DNA from: Leeuwenhoekiella sp. MAR_2009_132 | GTDB lineage: Bacteria; Bacteroidota; Bacteroidia; Flavobacteriales; Flavobacteriaceae | NCBI RefSeq assembly: GCF_000687915.1 | Contig: NZ_JHZY01000004.1 | Span: 1,126,001 to 1,190,000, forward strand | Length of the DNA: 64,000 nt | Direction of reading: 5' to 3' | In this document: positions 51,164 through 58,962 of the stretch, one piece after another | Numbering within the stretch: the stretch's first letter is position 1 | Layout: the number at the start of each line of letters is the position of its first letter | Program-made: the position numbers and the translations under genes | The notes under the pieces: model-generated | What the model was told of the DNA's origin: nothing | Databases searched by the model: none | What the model saw: the letters and a program-made list of their open reading frames with translations, nothing else

Positions 51164-52702
51164 CTAGCTTTGGTGCGAAGGTTTTAGCAAATCATTTACC
51201 GTTTTTACCGGATTGAATGTTTCTAGAGGAACCTCAACAAATAAAGTGTTCCAGCGTGCCATCGCGCCATTCCACAATCCCGGAAGCTCTAATGCTTTAA
51301 TCTCTGTACCGCCATCTGTTTTATAAGCGATAAATGCCAGGTCTGGATTTACAAAATCAAGTAAATTATATTTTTCTCCTTTATAATTACGAACACCTGC
51401 GACAATATCTACCGGATTAAAATGAGTTGAGTTTTTAAAAATCTCTTCCTGCTTAGCATCTTTAGTATTTACCTGTGCACTTTCAATTATCTGCAGCGCT
51501 ATCTTGCCATTTTCATCTTCAACCCAAAACGGACCTCCGCCAGGTTCTCCTTCATTTTTAACCATACCACAAACTCGTATGGGTCTATCTAAAATTTCAG
51601 CTAGATATGTTTTCTTTTCAGCCATTGAAAAATTAGAATAAGCATCACTTATACGCGTACTAAATTCGGTTTCTAAAAACGTAACCAGCGCTTCGAGCTC
51701 TGCTTCTGTAATGGTATCGTTTGCCAGTAAACCTGCATATTTAAAAACCTGCTCCTGCTTTGCAAGTAACACACCCGCAAGTGTACGTTTACTTTTTGCT
51801 AAATTTTCAATCTTACCGTTAACCAGGACATTGTCTATATTTTTAATAAAAATCACATCTGCATCAACATCATTTAAATTTTCAATTAATGCTCCGTGGC
51901 CTCCTGGTCTAAAAAGTAACGAACCGTCATCTTTACGATACATTTTATTGTCTAGGGTAACTGCAATAGTATCTGTTTCTGGCTTTTGAAAAGAATAGTC
52001 AACCTTAAAACTGGTGTTAGTTTTTGTACTTACTGAAGTCTCTACCTCTTTTAATTGTGCTTCAAAAGCTTCTTTATGTTCTGGAGATACGGTAAAATGT
52101 AATTTTGCGTGATCATTTTTTGCAGCGTAAGCAGCCGCCTCATAGAGGTGCTCTTCAAAAGCGGTTACACTATATGAACCGTAATAATGAAAAGGGATTA
52201 AACCTTTAGGCAAATTGCCAAAATCTTCACCTTCGGCACCCATCATTTTCTTTACAAATGCATACTTTTTTGAGCTTTCATCTGCTAATTCTGCATCACT
52301 AAGATGATCTACTATTCTATTATAAAAAGGAAATTTCTCATAGTTATCAAAAAAGACTTTCATAACCTTACTACCGGTACGTTCTAAATATGCATTAACT
52401 GTTTCTTTCTCTGAATTATAATCTTCCAGAAATTTAAATACACTTTTAAACATACGACTGGCAGCACCAGAGGCTGGTGTAAATTTTAAAATTTCTAGGT
52501 CTGCCTTTTTTTGTTCATAAACATCACGATAGGTTAACGCCTCCTGATCTGAAAGCTGAAAAATACCGTCTGATATTGTTGCTGCAGAGACCAGCTTAAC
52601 ATTAGGTACACCATTTACAAAAAGTTCAATTTGAGAGGCTACTTGTTTTGTAGTTAAACCATGTTCTCTGATTTCGCTGATTTCTTGGTCTGTAAAATTC
52701 AA
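51164..52702 (-). CDS. DUF4301 family protein
   Basis: 512 residues, soluble, no signal peptide. Recognisable blocks of the Bacteroidota DUF4301 family are FTPASGAASRMFKSVFKFLE (nucleotidyltransferase-like, near residue 77), LLFRPGGHGALIENLNDVDADVIFIKNIDN, and VCGMVKNEGEPGGGPFWVED. The second is a GGHGA sugar-nucleotide-like loop, so a nucleotidyltransferase-type fold is plausible, but the activity is unknown. It overlaps the kinase gene by 4 bp and abuts arfB. Confidence 0.85.
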   Translation of the reverse strand: MNFTDQEISEIREHGLTTKQVASQIELFVNGVPNVKLVSAATISDGIFQLSDQEALTYRDVYEQKKADLEILKFTPASGAASRMFKSVFKFLEDYNSEKETVNAYLERTGSKVMKVFFDNYEKFPFYNRIVDHLSDAELADESSKKYAFVKKMMGAEGEDFGNLPKGLIPFHYYGSYSVTAFEEHLYEAAAYAAKNDHAKLHFTVSPEHKEAFEAQLKEVETSVSTKTNTSFKVDYSFQKPETDTIAVTLDNKMYRKDDGSLLFRPGGHGALIENLNDVDADVIFIKNIDNVLVNGKIENLAKSKRTLAGVLLAKQEQVFKYAGLLANDTITEAELEALVTFLETEFSTRISDAYSNFSMAEKKTYLAEILDRPIRVCGMVKNEGEPGGGPFWVEDENGKIALQIIESAQVNTKDAKQEEIFKNSTHFNPVDIVAGVRNYKGEKYNLLDFVNPDLAFIAYKTDGGTEIKALELPGLWNGAMARWNTLFVEVPLETFNPVKTVNDLLKPSHQS

Positions 52703-53259
52703 GGTAGTAAGTTGTTAATTTGGTTAATAGCTGTTTTTAAACGTTGCTGTACAGTTCCTTTTAAAAGCACATATGGTCTGTTGTTATTAATCAATGCCTG
52801 TTCAAAAAGATCAAACATTTCCTGACGTTGCTCTGGCCTATCTCGTAAGTCATCTGCCTCCCAGGGTATATCAATATAAGTTAAAAGATAAAGATCATAC
52901 ACGTTTTTGAGCGCTGCTTCAGCAACTAAAGGGTCGCACCAGCCCTCATAATAAGCTTCACTATAGACTTTTGTCTCTAAGAGATCTGTATCACAAAATA
53001 CTAATTTAATGCCGGTTTGTACTGCGTCATTCTCTAGTTTAATCTGTCCTTTTGCAATGGGTAGTATATCTTTAGGCTCACAAATTGTTTTTTGAGTTAC
53101 CCACTTCTCCTGAAGGTATTCGCGAGCATACTCGGGTACCCATAGCGTTTTATAATATTCAGAAAGTGCTCGTGAAAGCGTTGTTTTACCACTACTTTCA
53201 GGTCCAAACAGCACAATTTTTATACAATCACCGGGTTGTTGTTCAGGTATTTTTTCCAC
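52699..53259 (-). CDS. NadR-like AAA/P-loop kinase
   Basis: 187 residues from the GTG at 53259 (MEKIPEQQPGDCIKIVLFG). The P-loop is LFGPESSGKTTLSRAL. Other blocks are VPEYAREYLQEKW, LVFCDTDLLETKVYSEAYY and YIDIPWEADDLRDRPEQRQEMF, typical of the ribosylnicotinamide-kinase domain of NadR. The adenylyltransferase domain of full NadR is absent. The start overlaps pnuC by 40 bp in another frame; the longer frame up to 53379 runs through pnuC and has no support. In its context it may phosphorylate the vitamin that PnuC imports, trapping it in the cell. Confidence 0.88.
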   Translation of the reverse strand: MEKIPEQQPGDCIKIVLFGPESSGKTTLSRALSEYYKTLWVPEYAREYLQEKWVTQKTICEPKDILPIAKGQIKLENDAVQTGIKLVFCDTDLLETKVYSEAYYEGWCDPLVAEAALKNVYDLYLLTYIDIPWEADDLRDRPEQRQEMFDLFEQALINNNRPYVLLKGTVQQRLKTAINQINNLLP

Positions 53260-53852
53260 GCAATAAAACCATAAATAGCTAGAATAGTAAAAATAACATA
53301 TTGAAAACTGGTAAATGTGAAGCCTTTGTGAAAATATAGGGGCACAGAGATTATATCTCCCACTATCCAATAAATCCAATTCTCAATCTTACGCTTAGCC
53401 ATAAGCCACATACCTACAAAGAATATTGCTGTAGTTACCGTATCTACATATGCCGTCCAACTATTCCACTTGTCAAAATACGTGTAGACACAAAACACAA
53501 AAATGAGCGTTATTATAAAAATGAGAGCAGACCATTTATGTTCTGTTAACGTAGTTCGCGTTATAGGTGTGACATGTTTTGCATCTACTTTACGCGTCCA
53601 GATGTACCAGCCATAAACACTCATCGCAAAATAATATGCGTTAATCATTAAATCGCCCAGCAAGCCCCATTTTGCTAACAGATACACAAAAATTGCTGTG
53701 CTTATCATCCCCGAAGGATAAACCCAAATATTGTTCTGCTTAGAAAACCAGACAGAAAGGAGTCCGAAAACAACCGCTATAATTTCTAAGACTACAGAAG
53801 TGGTCTCGTATTCTGCATATTGACCAAATAGAAAATCAAAAATGGGGCTCAT
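53220..53852 (-). CDS. pnuC: PnuC-family vitamin transporter
   Basis: 210 residues, about seven membrane helices with the PnuC signature YGWYIWTRK near residue 80 and IENWIYWIVGDIISVPLYFHKG near 158. PnuC-type carriers import nicotinamide riboside, and a PnuT branch imports thiamine. The adjacent kinase resembles a ribosylnicotinamide kinase, while the adjacent upstream gene encodes a YkoF-like thiamine-binding protein, so the substrate is ambiguous between the two vitamins. It overlaps both neighbours (40 bp and 17 bp), indicating tight coupling. Confidence 0.88.
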   Translation of the reverse strand: MSPIFDFLFGQYAEYETTSVVLEIIAVVFGLLSVWFSKQNNIWVYPSGMISTAIFVYLLAKWGLLGDLMINAYYFAMSVYGWYIWTRKVDAKHVTPITRTTLTEHKWSALIFIITLIFVFCVYTYFDKWNSWTAYVDTVTTAIFFVGMWLMAKRKIENWIYWIVGDIISVPLYFHKGFTFTSFQYVIFTILAIYGFIAWKKYLNNNPVIV

Positions 53853-54096
53853 AGTCGCTGCGGTCAGATTTTACGATTTTTATGTATAAAAGACCTCGCT
53901 CTACCGCTTCTAAAGCAACTTTCATTTCTTTCTGAAGCACAGTCATTACCGCATCATAATCACCATAAACCTGTGTACTTAAAGGATTTTCTAAAACGAT
54001 TAGCCCAGATGCACGCAAACTTTTAATAAAATCTATAATTGCCGGCTCGTAATCGTCCTGGAGTGGCGTTAATGTAAGTTCTACTGAAATATTCAT
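53836..54096 (-). CDS. YkoF-like thiamine-binding protein (MTH1187 family)
   Basis: 86 residues. The fold signature of the MTH1187/YkoF thiamine-binding family is visible as MNISVELTLTPLQDDYEPAI, LSTQVYGDYDAVMTVLQKEM and AVERGLLYIKIVKSD. The family binds thiamine or hydroxymethylpyrimidine in several bacteria. It overlaps pnuC by 17 bp. It is first in the run ykoF-like, pnuC, kinase, DUF4301, arfB. No TPP riboswitch lies in the 57-bp gap upstream. Confidence 0.82.
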   Translation of the reverse strand: MNISVELTLTPLQDDYEPAIIDFIKSLRASGLIVLENPLSTQVYGDYDAVMTVLQKEMKVALEAVERGLLYIKIVKSDRSDYEPHF

Positions 54097-54153
54097 GAGT
54101 TTTATTATTTTATTTCTGCGATAATATAGAACTATCTCAACAATACGAGGGTC

Positions 54154-54879
54154 TTAAAAATCGCCTTTTTCAAAAGCATTTCCTACCACAATCATATCGG
54201 CTCCTGCGCGATATGCATCTTGCAACTGCTGTTGAGTGCGTATTCCGCCTCCTACAATTAAAGGTATTGCAATCGCTTTTTTTACAGCCTCTATAATTTG
54301 TACGGAAACCCGATTCACAGCTCCACTACCCGCCTCTAAATAAATTAATTTTTTACCTGTATACTGCCCCGCAAGTGCAGTATTTACAATGAGATCAATA
54401 TTGTTTTGAGATAACGGCTGAGTGTTGCTTACCCGCTGAACTGCAGTTTCAATTCCACCATCTATTAAAATATAACCGGTAGGTATAATCTCTATATCTG
54501 TATCTCTAAGTATGTCTACAGACTTTATTTGCTGATGTATGAGGTATTCTGCATTGTCCCCAGAAAGTAAACTTAAAAAAAGTAATGCATCTGCTTCTGC
54601 TGTAATATGCCGGTAATCTCCGGGAAATAATACAACCGGTAATTTACACTGTTCTTTAATATAACGAACGGCTACTTGCGTTTGAGATTGAGTCGCTGTG
54701 CTACCTCCTACTAAAATGTGTGTGGTGTTTTTTGGAATTCGCTTTAGCTGATTTTCAATAGCCTTACCATCAAATTCTTCGGGATCAAATAAGATTGCAA
54801 AGAGAGACTGCCTGTTTTGTGCTGCATTTAGAAAATGCGTGTAGACTTCTTTTTTACTTTTCTTTAAATTTTTGATCAT
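54154..54879 (-). CDS. Geranylgeranylglyceryl-phosphate-synthase-like enzyme (PcrB family)
   Basis: 241 residues, TIM-barrel prenyltransferase. Signature blocks are FAILFDPEEFDG, HILVGGSTATQSQ, VLFPGDYRHIT, KLIYLEAGSGA and IPLIVGGGIRTQQQLQDAYRAGADMIVVGNAF. It joins a prenyl diphosphate to sn-glycerol-1-phosphate, the first step of archaeal-type lipids; Bacteroidota homologues exist and make a prenylglyceryl phosphate. The chain length is not readable. It overlaps the downstream-transcribed neighbour's gene boundary by 4 bp (ATGA) with the PPTase gene. Confidence 0.92.
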   Translation of the reverse strand: MIKNLKKSKKEVYTHFLNAAQNRQSLFAILFDPEEFDGKAIENQLKRIPKNTTHILVGGSTATQSQTQVAVRYIKEQCKLPVVLFPGDYRHITAEADALLFLSLLSGDNAEYLIHQQIKSVDILRDTDIEIIPTGYILIDGGIETAVQRVSNTQPLSQNNIDLIVNTALAGQYTGKKLIYLEAGSGAVNRVSVQIIEAVKKAIAIPLIVGGGIRTQQQLQDAYRAGADMIVVGNAFEKGDF

Positions 54880-55508
54880 AAAGCCAAAGCATATACACAG
54901 GTAAAGCCTTCAAACTCGAGAAAATCAATACTGTACTCACTCTGACTCCCGTGATAATTTATAACCGCTGTTGATTTATAGTCATCAAAATCAAAATCAG
55001 CTACATTAATATGTTGTAGAAAGCTGAGCCCTTTAACCCCGTATATTTTATATAATGATTCTTTTGCTCCCCAAACAATGGTGAGTTTGCGCACAACAGC
55101 TTCATCATTTGCCAGAGTTTTGTATTCTTTTAAGGGAGTAAAGCGGGATGCAATGCGTAAGATTTTATCGCGCTGCATTTCAATATCTATACCTACTTCA
55201 GAAATATCACTTACGATTATCGCTGTAAAATTATAGGAGTGTGTTATTGAGATATGCTTACCGTCTTTAAGATGCGGCTTTCCATTCTCTGTATAATACA
55301 AGTCTTGATCTGTATAACCTGCAACGTGTAAAAGATGTCTTATACTCAAAAAACCTTTGCGGTGTAATTCTGACTTCATACTGTCAAAACGAGTCTGGCA
55401 ATGCGGAGTAAGATTTACAGATTTAGCTAAAACTTCAAGAGGCTCTTCCACTTTCCAAATATAAACTTGAGTGGTAGAGTTAGGTGTTATTGTTTTGAAA
55501 AGTGGCAC
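54876..55508 (-). CDS. 4'-Phosphopantetheinyl transferase (Sfp-type)
   Basis: 210 residues. The Sfp-family signatures are GIDIEM (residues 107-112, magnesium-binding Asp) and WGAKESLYKIYG (with the catalytic Lys/Glu). GKPHLKDGKHISITHSYN supplies the upstream histidine block. It transfers the phosphopantetheine arm of coenzyme A to acyl or peptidyl carrier proteins. It is encoded upstream of the GGGP-synthase-like gene with a 4-bp overlap, so the two are co-translated. It is divergent from ahcY. Confidence 0.9.
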   Translation of the reverse strand: MPLFKTITPNSTTQVYIWKVEEPLEVLAKSVNLTPHCQTRFDSMKSELHRKGFLSIRHLLHVAGYTDQDLYYTENGKPHLKDGKHISITHSYNFTAIIVSDISEVGIDIEMQRDKILRIASRFTPLKEYKTLANDEAVVRKLTIVWGAKESLYKIYGVKGLSFLQHINVADFDFDDYKSTAVINYHGSQSEYSIDFLEFEGFTCVYALAL

Positions 55509-55528
55509 GTTAAGTAGTGATTATTACG

Positions 55529-55536
55529 TATTTTTG
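55529..55536 (+). promoter_or_regulatory. ahcY promoter -7 box
   Basis: TATTTTTG fits TAnnTTTG and lies about 30 bp before the ahcY ATG. No SAH or SAM riboswitch fits in the 57-bp gap. Confidence 0.5.
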
Positions 55537-55565
55537 CAAAAAATAAGAATTGTAAATATAAGACT

Positions 55566-56882
55566 ATGTCAACGAAAACAGTACAGTATGTACCTTATAA
55601 AGTTAAAGATATTTCTTTAGCTGCTTGGGGTAGAAAAGAAATTGAATTAGCTGAGGCAGAGATGCCGGGACTTATGGCTTTGAGAGAAGAATATGGTGCC
55701 GAGCAACCTCTTAAAGGAGCGCGTATTGCAGGATGTCTGCATATGACAATTCAAACAGCAGTATTAATTGAAACACTTGTTGCGCTAGGTGCAGATGTGA
55801 CCTGGAGCTCTTGTAATATTTTCTCTACACAAGATCACGCAGCAGCAGCAATTGCAGCAGCGGGGATTCCTGTGTATGCCTGGAAAGGTTTAAGTGAAGA
55901 AGAATTTAACTGGTGTATTGAGCAAACGCTTTTCTTTGGTGAAGATCGTAAGCCATTAAATATGATACTTGATGATGGTGGTGATTTAACAAATATGGTA
56001 CTAGATGAGTATCCTGAGTTAGGTGCTGCAATTAAAGGTATTTCTGAAGAAACTACTACAGGAGTTCACCGTTTATATGAGCGCGTAAAAAAAGGAAGCT
56101 TAATGATGCCTGCTATTAATATTAATGATAGCGTTACTAAATCTAAATTTGACAACAAATATGGTTGTCGCGAAAGTGCTGTTGATGCTGTGCGTCGTGC
56201 AACAGATATTATGCTTGCCGGTAAACGTGTTGTAGTTTGTGGTTATGGGGATGTAGGTAAAGGTACAGCTGCTTCTTTTAAAGGTGCGGGTTCTATTGTT
56301 ACGGTTACCGAAATTGACCCTATTTGTGCATTACAAGCTGCAATGGACGGTTTTGAGGTTAAACGCCTAGAAAGCGTTGTAAGCACTGCAGATATCGTGA
56401 TCACTACTACAGGAAATAAAGACATTGTACGTGCTGAGCACTTTAAAGCGATGAAAGATAAAACCATAGTTTGTAACATAGGCCACTTTGATAACGAGAT
56501 ACAAGTAGCATGGTTAAATGAAAACTACGGTTCTACTAAAGATGAGATTAAGCCGCAGGTTGACAAATACACGATAGACGGTAAAGATATTATTCTTCTT
56601 GCTGAAGGTCGTCTTGTGAACTTAGGTTGTGCAACGGGTCACCCAAGTTTTGTAATGAGTAACTCATTTACAAACCAGACTTTAGCACAAATTGAACTTT
56701 GGAAAAATTCTGCTAACTATGACAATGACGTTTATATGCTTCCTAAGCATTTAGATGAAAAAGTAGCTGCTTTACACCTAGAGAAAATAGGTGTAGAACT
56801 TACCGAATTAAGTACAGAACAAGCTGAATATATAGGGGTAACTGTTGCAGGCCCATATAAGCCTGAGTATTACAGATACTAA
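55566..56882 (+). CDS. ahcY: Adenosylhomocysteinase
   Basis: 438 residues, hydrolysing S-adenosylhomocysteine to adenosine and homocysteine and so sustaining methylation. Blocks are [52 protein letters not shown] region, the NAD-binding [30 protein letters not shown] and [24 protein letters not shown], ending in PYKPEYYRY. The protein is intact and at the usual bacterial length. Single-gene unit with its own terminator. Confidence 0.98.
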   Translation: MSTKTVQYVPYKVKDISLAAWGRKEIELAEAEMPGLMALREEYGAEQPLKGARIAGCLHMTIQTAVLIETLVALGADVTWSSCNIFSTQDHAAAAIAAAGIPVYAWKGLSEEEFNWCIEQTLFFGEDRKPLNMILDDGGDLTNMVLDEYPELGAAIKGISEETTTGVHRLYERVKKGSLMMPAININDSVTKSKFDNKYGCRESAVDAVRRATDIMLAGKRVVVCGYGDVGKGTAASFKGAGSIVTVTEIDPICALQAAMDGFEVKRLESVVSTADIVITTTGNKDIVRAEHFKAMKDKTIVCNIGHFDNEIQVAWLNENYGSTKDEIKPQVDKYTIDGKDIILLAEGRLVNLGCATGHPSFVMSNSFTNQTLAQIELWKNSANYDNDVYMLPKHLDEKVAALHLEKIGVELTELSTEQAEYIGVTVAGPYKPEYYRY

Positions 56883-56918
56883 TAGAGGTATTAAATCTTA
56901 GATTTATACTCTTAGCCA

Positions 56919-56950
56919 AACCCTCGCAGCAATGCGGGGGTTATTTTTTT
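56919..56950 (+). terminator. ahcY terminator
   Basis: AACCCTCGCA and TGCGGGGGTT pair around GCAA, followed by ATTTTTTTT. A near-identical hairpin lies at 57600-57631. Confidence 0.9.
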
Positions 56951-57093
56951 TTGATACTTTTAAAATTATAACACTGATTTTCGTACCTGTACTAATTAAA
57001 ATAATCATTCAAAAAATACAGTATGATTTTCGGAAATATATTTTGTTAAAATTATTTAAATGTTAATTTAGCACCTTAATTTAAAATCAGATT

Positions 57094-57384
57094 ATGAACA
57101 AATTTCAACAATTATTTATCGTAGGGGCACTAGCTCTTATGGCTACATCGTGCTACGTACAAACTAGCGTAGTAGGTGCAGGAGCTAAAGGAAACACTGA
57201 AGTAACACAATGGAATCATTACTTAATAGGTGGTCTTGCTCCCGTAGGAGTTTCTAAACCAGAGGTAATGGCTAATGGAGCTAAAGATTATACCGTAACT
57301 ACAAAACACTCTTTTGTAAATGGTCTGGTTAATGCAATTACTTTTGGTCTATACACGCCTACAACCACAATTGTAAAGTATTAA
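57094..57384 (+). CDS. Bor-like lipoprotein
   Basis: 96 residues. A lipobox near residue 20 (LALMATSCYVQT) predicts an outer-membrane lipoprotein. The mature part matches the Bor family pattern seen in phage lambda and in Bacteroidota: WNHYLIGGLAPVGVSKPEVM and FVNGLVNAITFGLYTPTTTIVKY. Lambda Bor confers serum resistance; the role here is unknown. No phage gene is nearby. The next small membrane-protein gene starts 2 bp after its stop, so the two are one operon. Confidence 0.85.
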   Translation: MNKFQQLFIVGALALMATSCYVQTSVVGAGAKGNTEVTQWNHYLIGGLAPVGVSKPEVMANGAKDYTVTTKHSFVNGLVNAITFGLYTPTTTIVKY

Positions 57385-57385
57385 T

Positions 57386-57592
57386 ATGATTAAAAAAATA
57401 CTTTTCTTTCTATGCCTTTTACTAGTTATAAGATCAATATACTACCTACTAAAACTCATAACATTTCAACTTAAGAATTTAAGTGATTATGGAGAAGGAG
57501 CTTTTCTAGGACATTTAATTCTAAGTATATTTTTACTCACTTCTGCATTCTTTCTTGGCAGAAATATCTGGTTTAGAAATAAAGGAAATTAA
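57386..57592 (+). CDS. Small membrane protein
   Basis: 68 residues with two hydrophobic helices (about 4-22 and 41-58) and a basic C-terminus (WFRNKGN). No family recognised. It is co-transcribed with the Bor-like gene (1-bp gap) and followed by a terminator. The unit of bor plus this gene is bracketed by two near-identical terminator hairpins. Confidence 0.65.
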   Translation: MIKKILFFLCLLLVIRSIYYLLKLITFQLKNLSDYGEGAFLGHLILSIFLLTSAFFLGRNIWFRNKGN

Positions 57593-57599
57593 TTTTAGT

Positions 57600-57631
57600 A
57601 ACCCTCGCTTCAATGTGGGGGTTATTTTTTT
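57600..57631 (+). terminator. Terminator after bor-like operon
   Basis: AACCCTCGC and a GTGGGGGTT-type arm pair around TTCAAT, followed by ATTTTTTT. It differs at only a few positions from the ahcY terminator at 56919. Confidence 0.85.
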
Positions 57632-58503
57632 ATAATGGTCATCTCTGCTTTTTCGCCGGCTTTAAGATTTGTAATGGTTCTCACAAAATTTCGGGTGTCT
57701 ATCACTTCTAGGCGAACGGTATTAGGAGAAGACGTACCTTCACTAATAGCCTCTACCCGAATCACTGTGGCGGGTTTAGAAAGTTTAAATTCCATATGCT
57801 TTTTAGCACGCGTTACTGTAAAGTTTTCCAGCACAGGTTTTTCATCTACAAACAAATTAATAATATCACCGTCTTCTTTGCCGGCATCGTAGATTGCCAG
57901 CTTTATGTTCTGATCGCGGGTAAAAATATTTAAGTTCTCATTTTTTGCGATAATATTTCGCGTAAGGGTATCTAAAACCCGCGCTACTTTGATATTCTGT
58001 TTAACCGAATCTGAAAACTTCTTAGACTTCTGTATAACCTTATCTATTTTTTCTACGCGTTTACGTACTTCCTGACCTGAGTTCACCACGATAACGCCAT
58101 CGAGACAAGATTCACCATTAGTATATAAGCCTTTAAAATCACCACTAAACGCCTTCACTTTATCAAGGTCGCGAACGTTTCCTTTAAAGTTTACAAAACA
58201 AAAATCTTCCTGTACTACAGGAGACTTTGTATAAACGATATCATACTCTTTAAAAGTCAATAGATTTTTATCAGCATTATAATATCCTTTTATGTTGGAT
58301 TTGGTCTCGTGCTTTCCAGAAAAATCTGTTAGAGAATACCCTTGTATTGAATCATTTACCCTGTTAAACAACAGCTTATAACTTATTAGAGAAGTATCGT
58401 TTAGTTTTATAACTCCAAAAAATTCAAACTCCTGTGCTGTTGCCGAATTACTAAAAGTTAAACAAATCAAAAACAATACGAGCGTGTAGGATTTTCTTCT
58501 CAA
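57622..58503 (-). CDS. Exported hypothetical protein
   Basis: 293 residues with a signal peptide (LVLFLICLTFSNSATAQE). The N-terminal half (about 25-140) is beta-rich (FFGVIKLNDTSLISYKLLF, IKGYYNADKNLLTFKEYDI, CFVNFKGNVRDLDK). The C-terminal half carries QNIKLAIYDAGKEDGDIINLFVD, reminiscent of a beta-sandwich adhesion or binding domain. No family is named with confidence. Periplasmic or outer-membrane-associated. Its end overlaps the bor-operon terminator, and it is divergent from the TM2 gene. Confidence 0.65.
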   Translation of the reverse strand: MRRKSYTLVLFLICLTFSNSATAQEFEFFGVIKLNDTSLISYKLLFNRVNDSIQGYSLTDFSGKHETKSNIKGYYNADKNLLTFKEYDIVYTKSPVVQEDFCFVNFKGNVRDLDKVKAFSGDFKGLYTNGESCLDGVIVVNSGQEVRKRVEKIDKVIQKSKKFSDSVKQNIKVARVLDTLTRNIIAKNENLNIFTRDQNIKLAIYDAGKEDGDIINLFVDEKPVLENFTVTRAKKHMEFKLSKPATVIRVEAISEGTSSPNTVRLEVIDTRNFVRTITNLKAGEKAEMTIIKK

Positions 58504-58545
58504 AATAGCGTAATTTTTAAAAGTCTAATTTAACCACTAAACTCT

Positions 58546-58884
58546 ATGAATTTCAAAATTATTCTTTCACTGGCACTTCTGCTAATGATATCAACAACAA
58601 CTTTTGCAGGCTTTCCTGTAGAGCGCAAAGCAAAAGTTACAACCGAACTAAATACAGCCGATGAAGCTAGCAGTGAACTCGTGTCACCGGCTGCTGTTGC
58701 TGCAGATCGTCAAACCGTTGCAATCTTGCTTTGGTTATTTTTAGGAGCCTTTGCTGCGCACAGATGGTACTTAGGAAGCCCTATTTTATGGAACATTCTC
58801 TTTATCCTAACTGCAGGATTCTTTGTAGTAGGATGGATAATTGATGGTGTCGAGATTATTACAGGAACATATCCTGGCTTATAA
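58546..58884 (+). CDS. TM2-domain membrane protein
   Basis: 112 residues with a signal-like N-terminal helix and an Ala/Ser/Glu-rich spacer. The TM2 domain at the C-terminus reads QTVAILLWLFLGAFAAHRWYLG and LWNILFILTAGFFVVGWIIDGVEI, two helices with the conserved DRF-like AHRWYLG turn. Function of TM2 proteins in bacteria is unknown. Single gene with a strong terminator. Confidence 0.85.
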   Translation: MNFKIILSLALLLMISTTTFAGFPVERKAKVTTELNTADEASSELVSPAAVAADRQTVAILLWLFLGAFAAHRWYLGSPILWNILFILTAGFFVVGWIIDGVEIITGTYPGL

Positions 58885-58903
58885 TTGATAACACTTAAAG
58901 TGC

Positions 58904-58939
58904 AAAACCCCTCTTAAATGTATTTAAGAGGGGTTTTTT
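58904..58939 (+). terminator. Terminator after TM2 gene
   Basis: AAAACCCCTCTTAAAT and ATTTAAGAGGGGTTTT form a long perfect stem with a T6 tail. It also serves the minus-strand phytase gene. Confidence 0.92.
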
Positions 58940-58962
58940 GGTTTTCAACCTATTTTTCTTAA

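Noticed and set aside
53260..53379. Longer N-terminus for the NadR-like kinase
   Set aside because: It would run through pnuC in another frame and adds aromatic residues unlike the family; the GTG at 53259 fits the conserved N-terminus.
55509..55565. SAH or SAM riboswitch before ahcY
   Set aside because: Only 57 bp are available and no conserved aptamer words are present.
57094..57384. Bor-like gene as a sign of a prophage
   Set aside because: No integrase, terminase, capsid or tail genes nearby; Bor-like lipoproteins also occur as ordinary genes in Bacteroidota.
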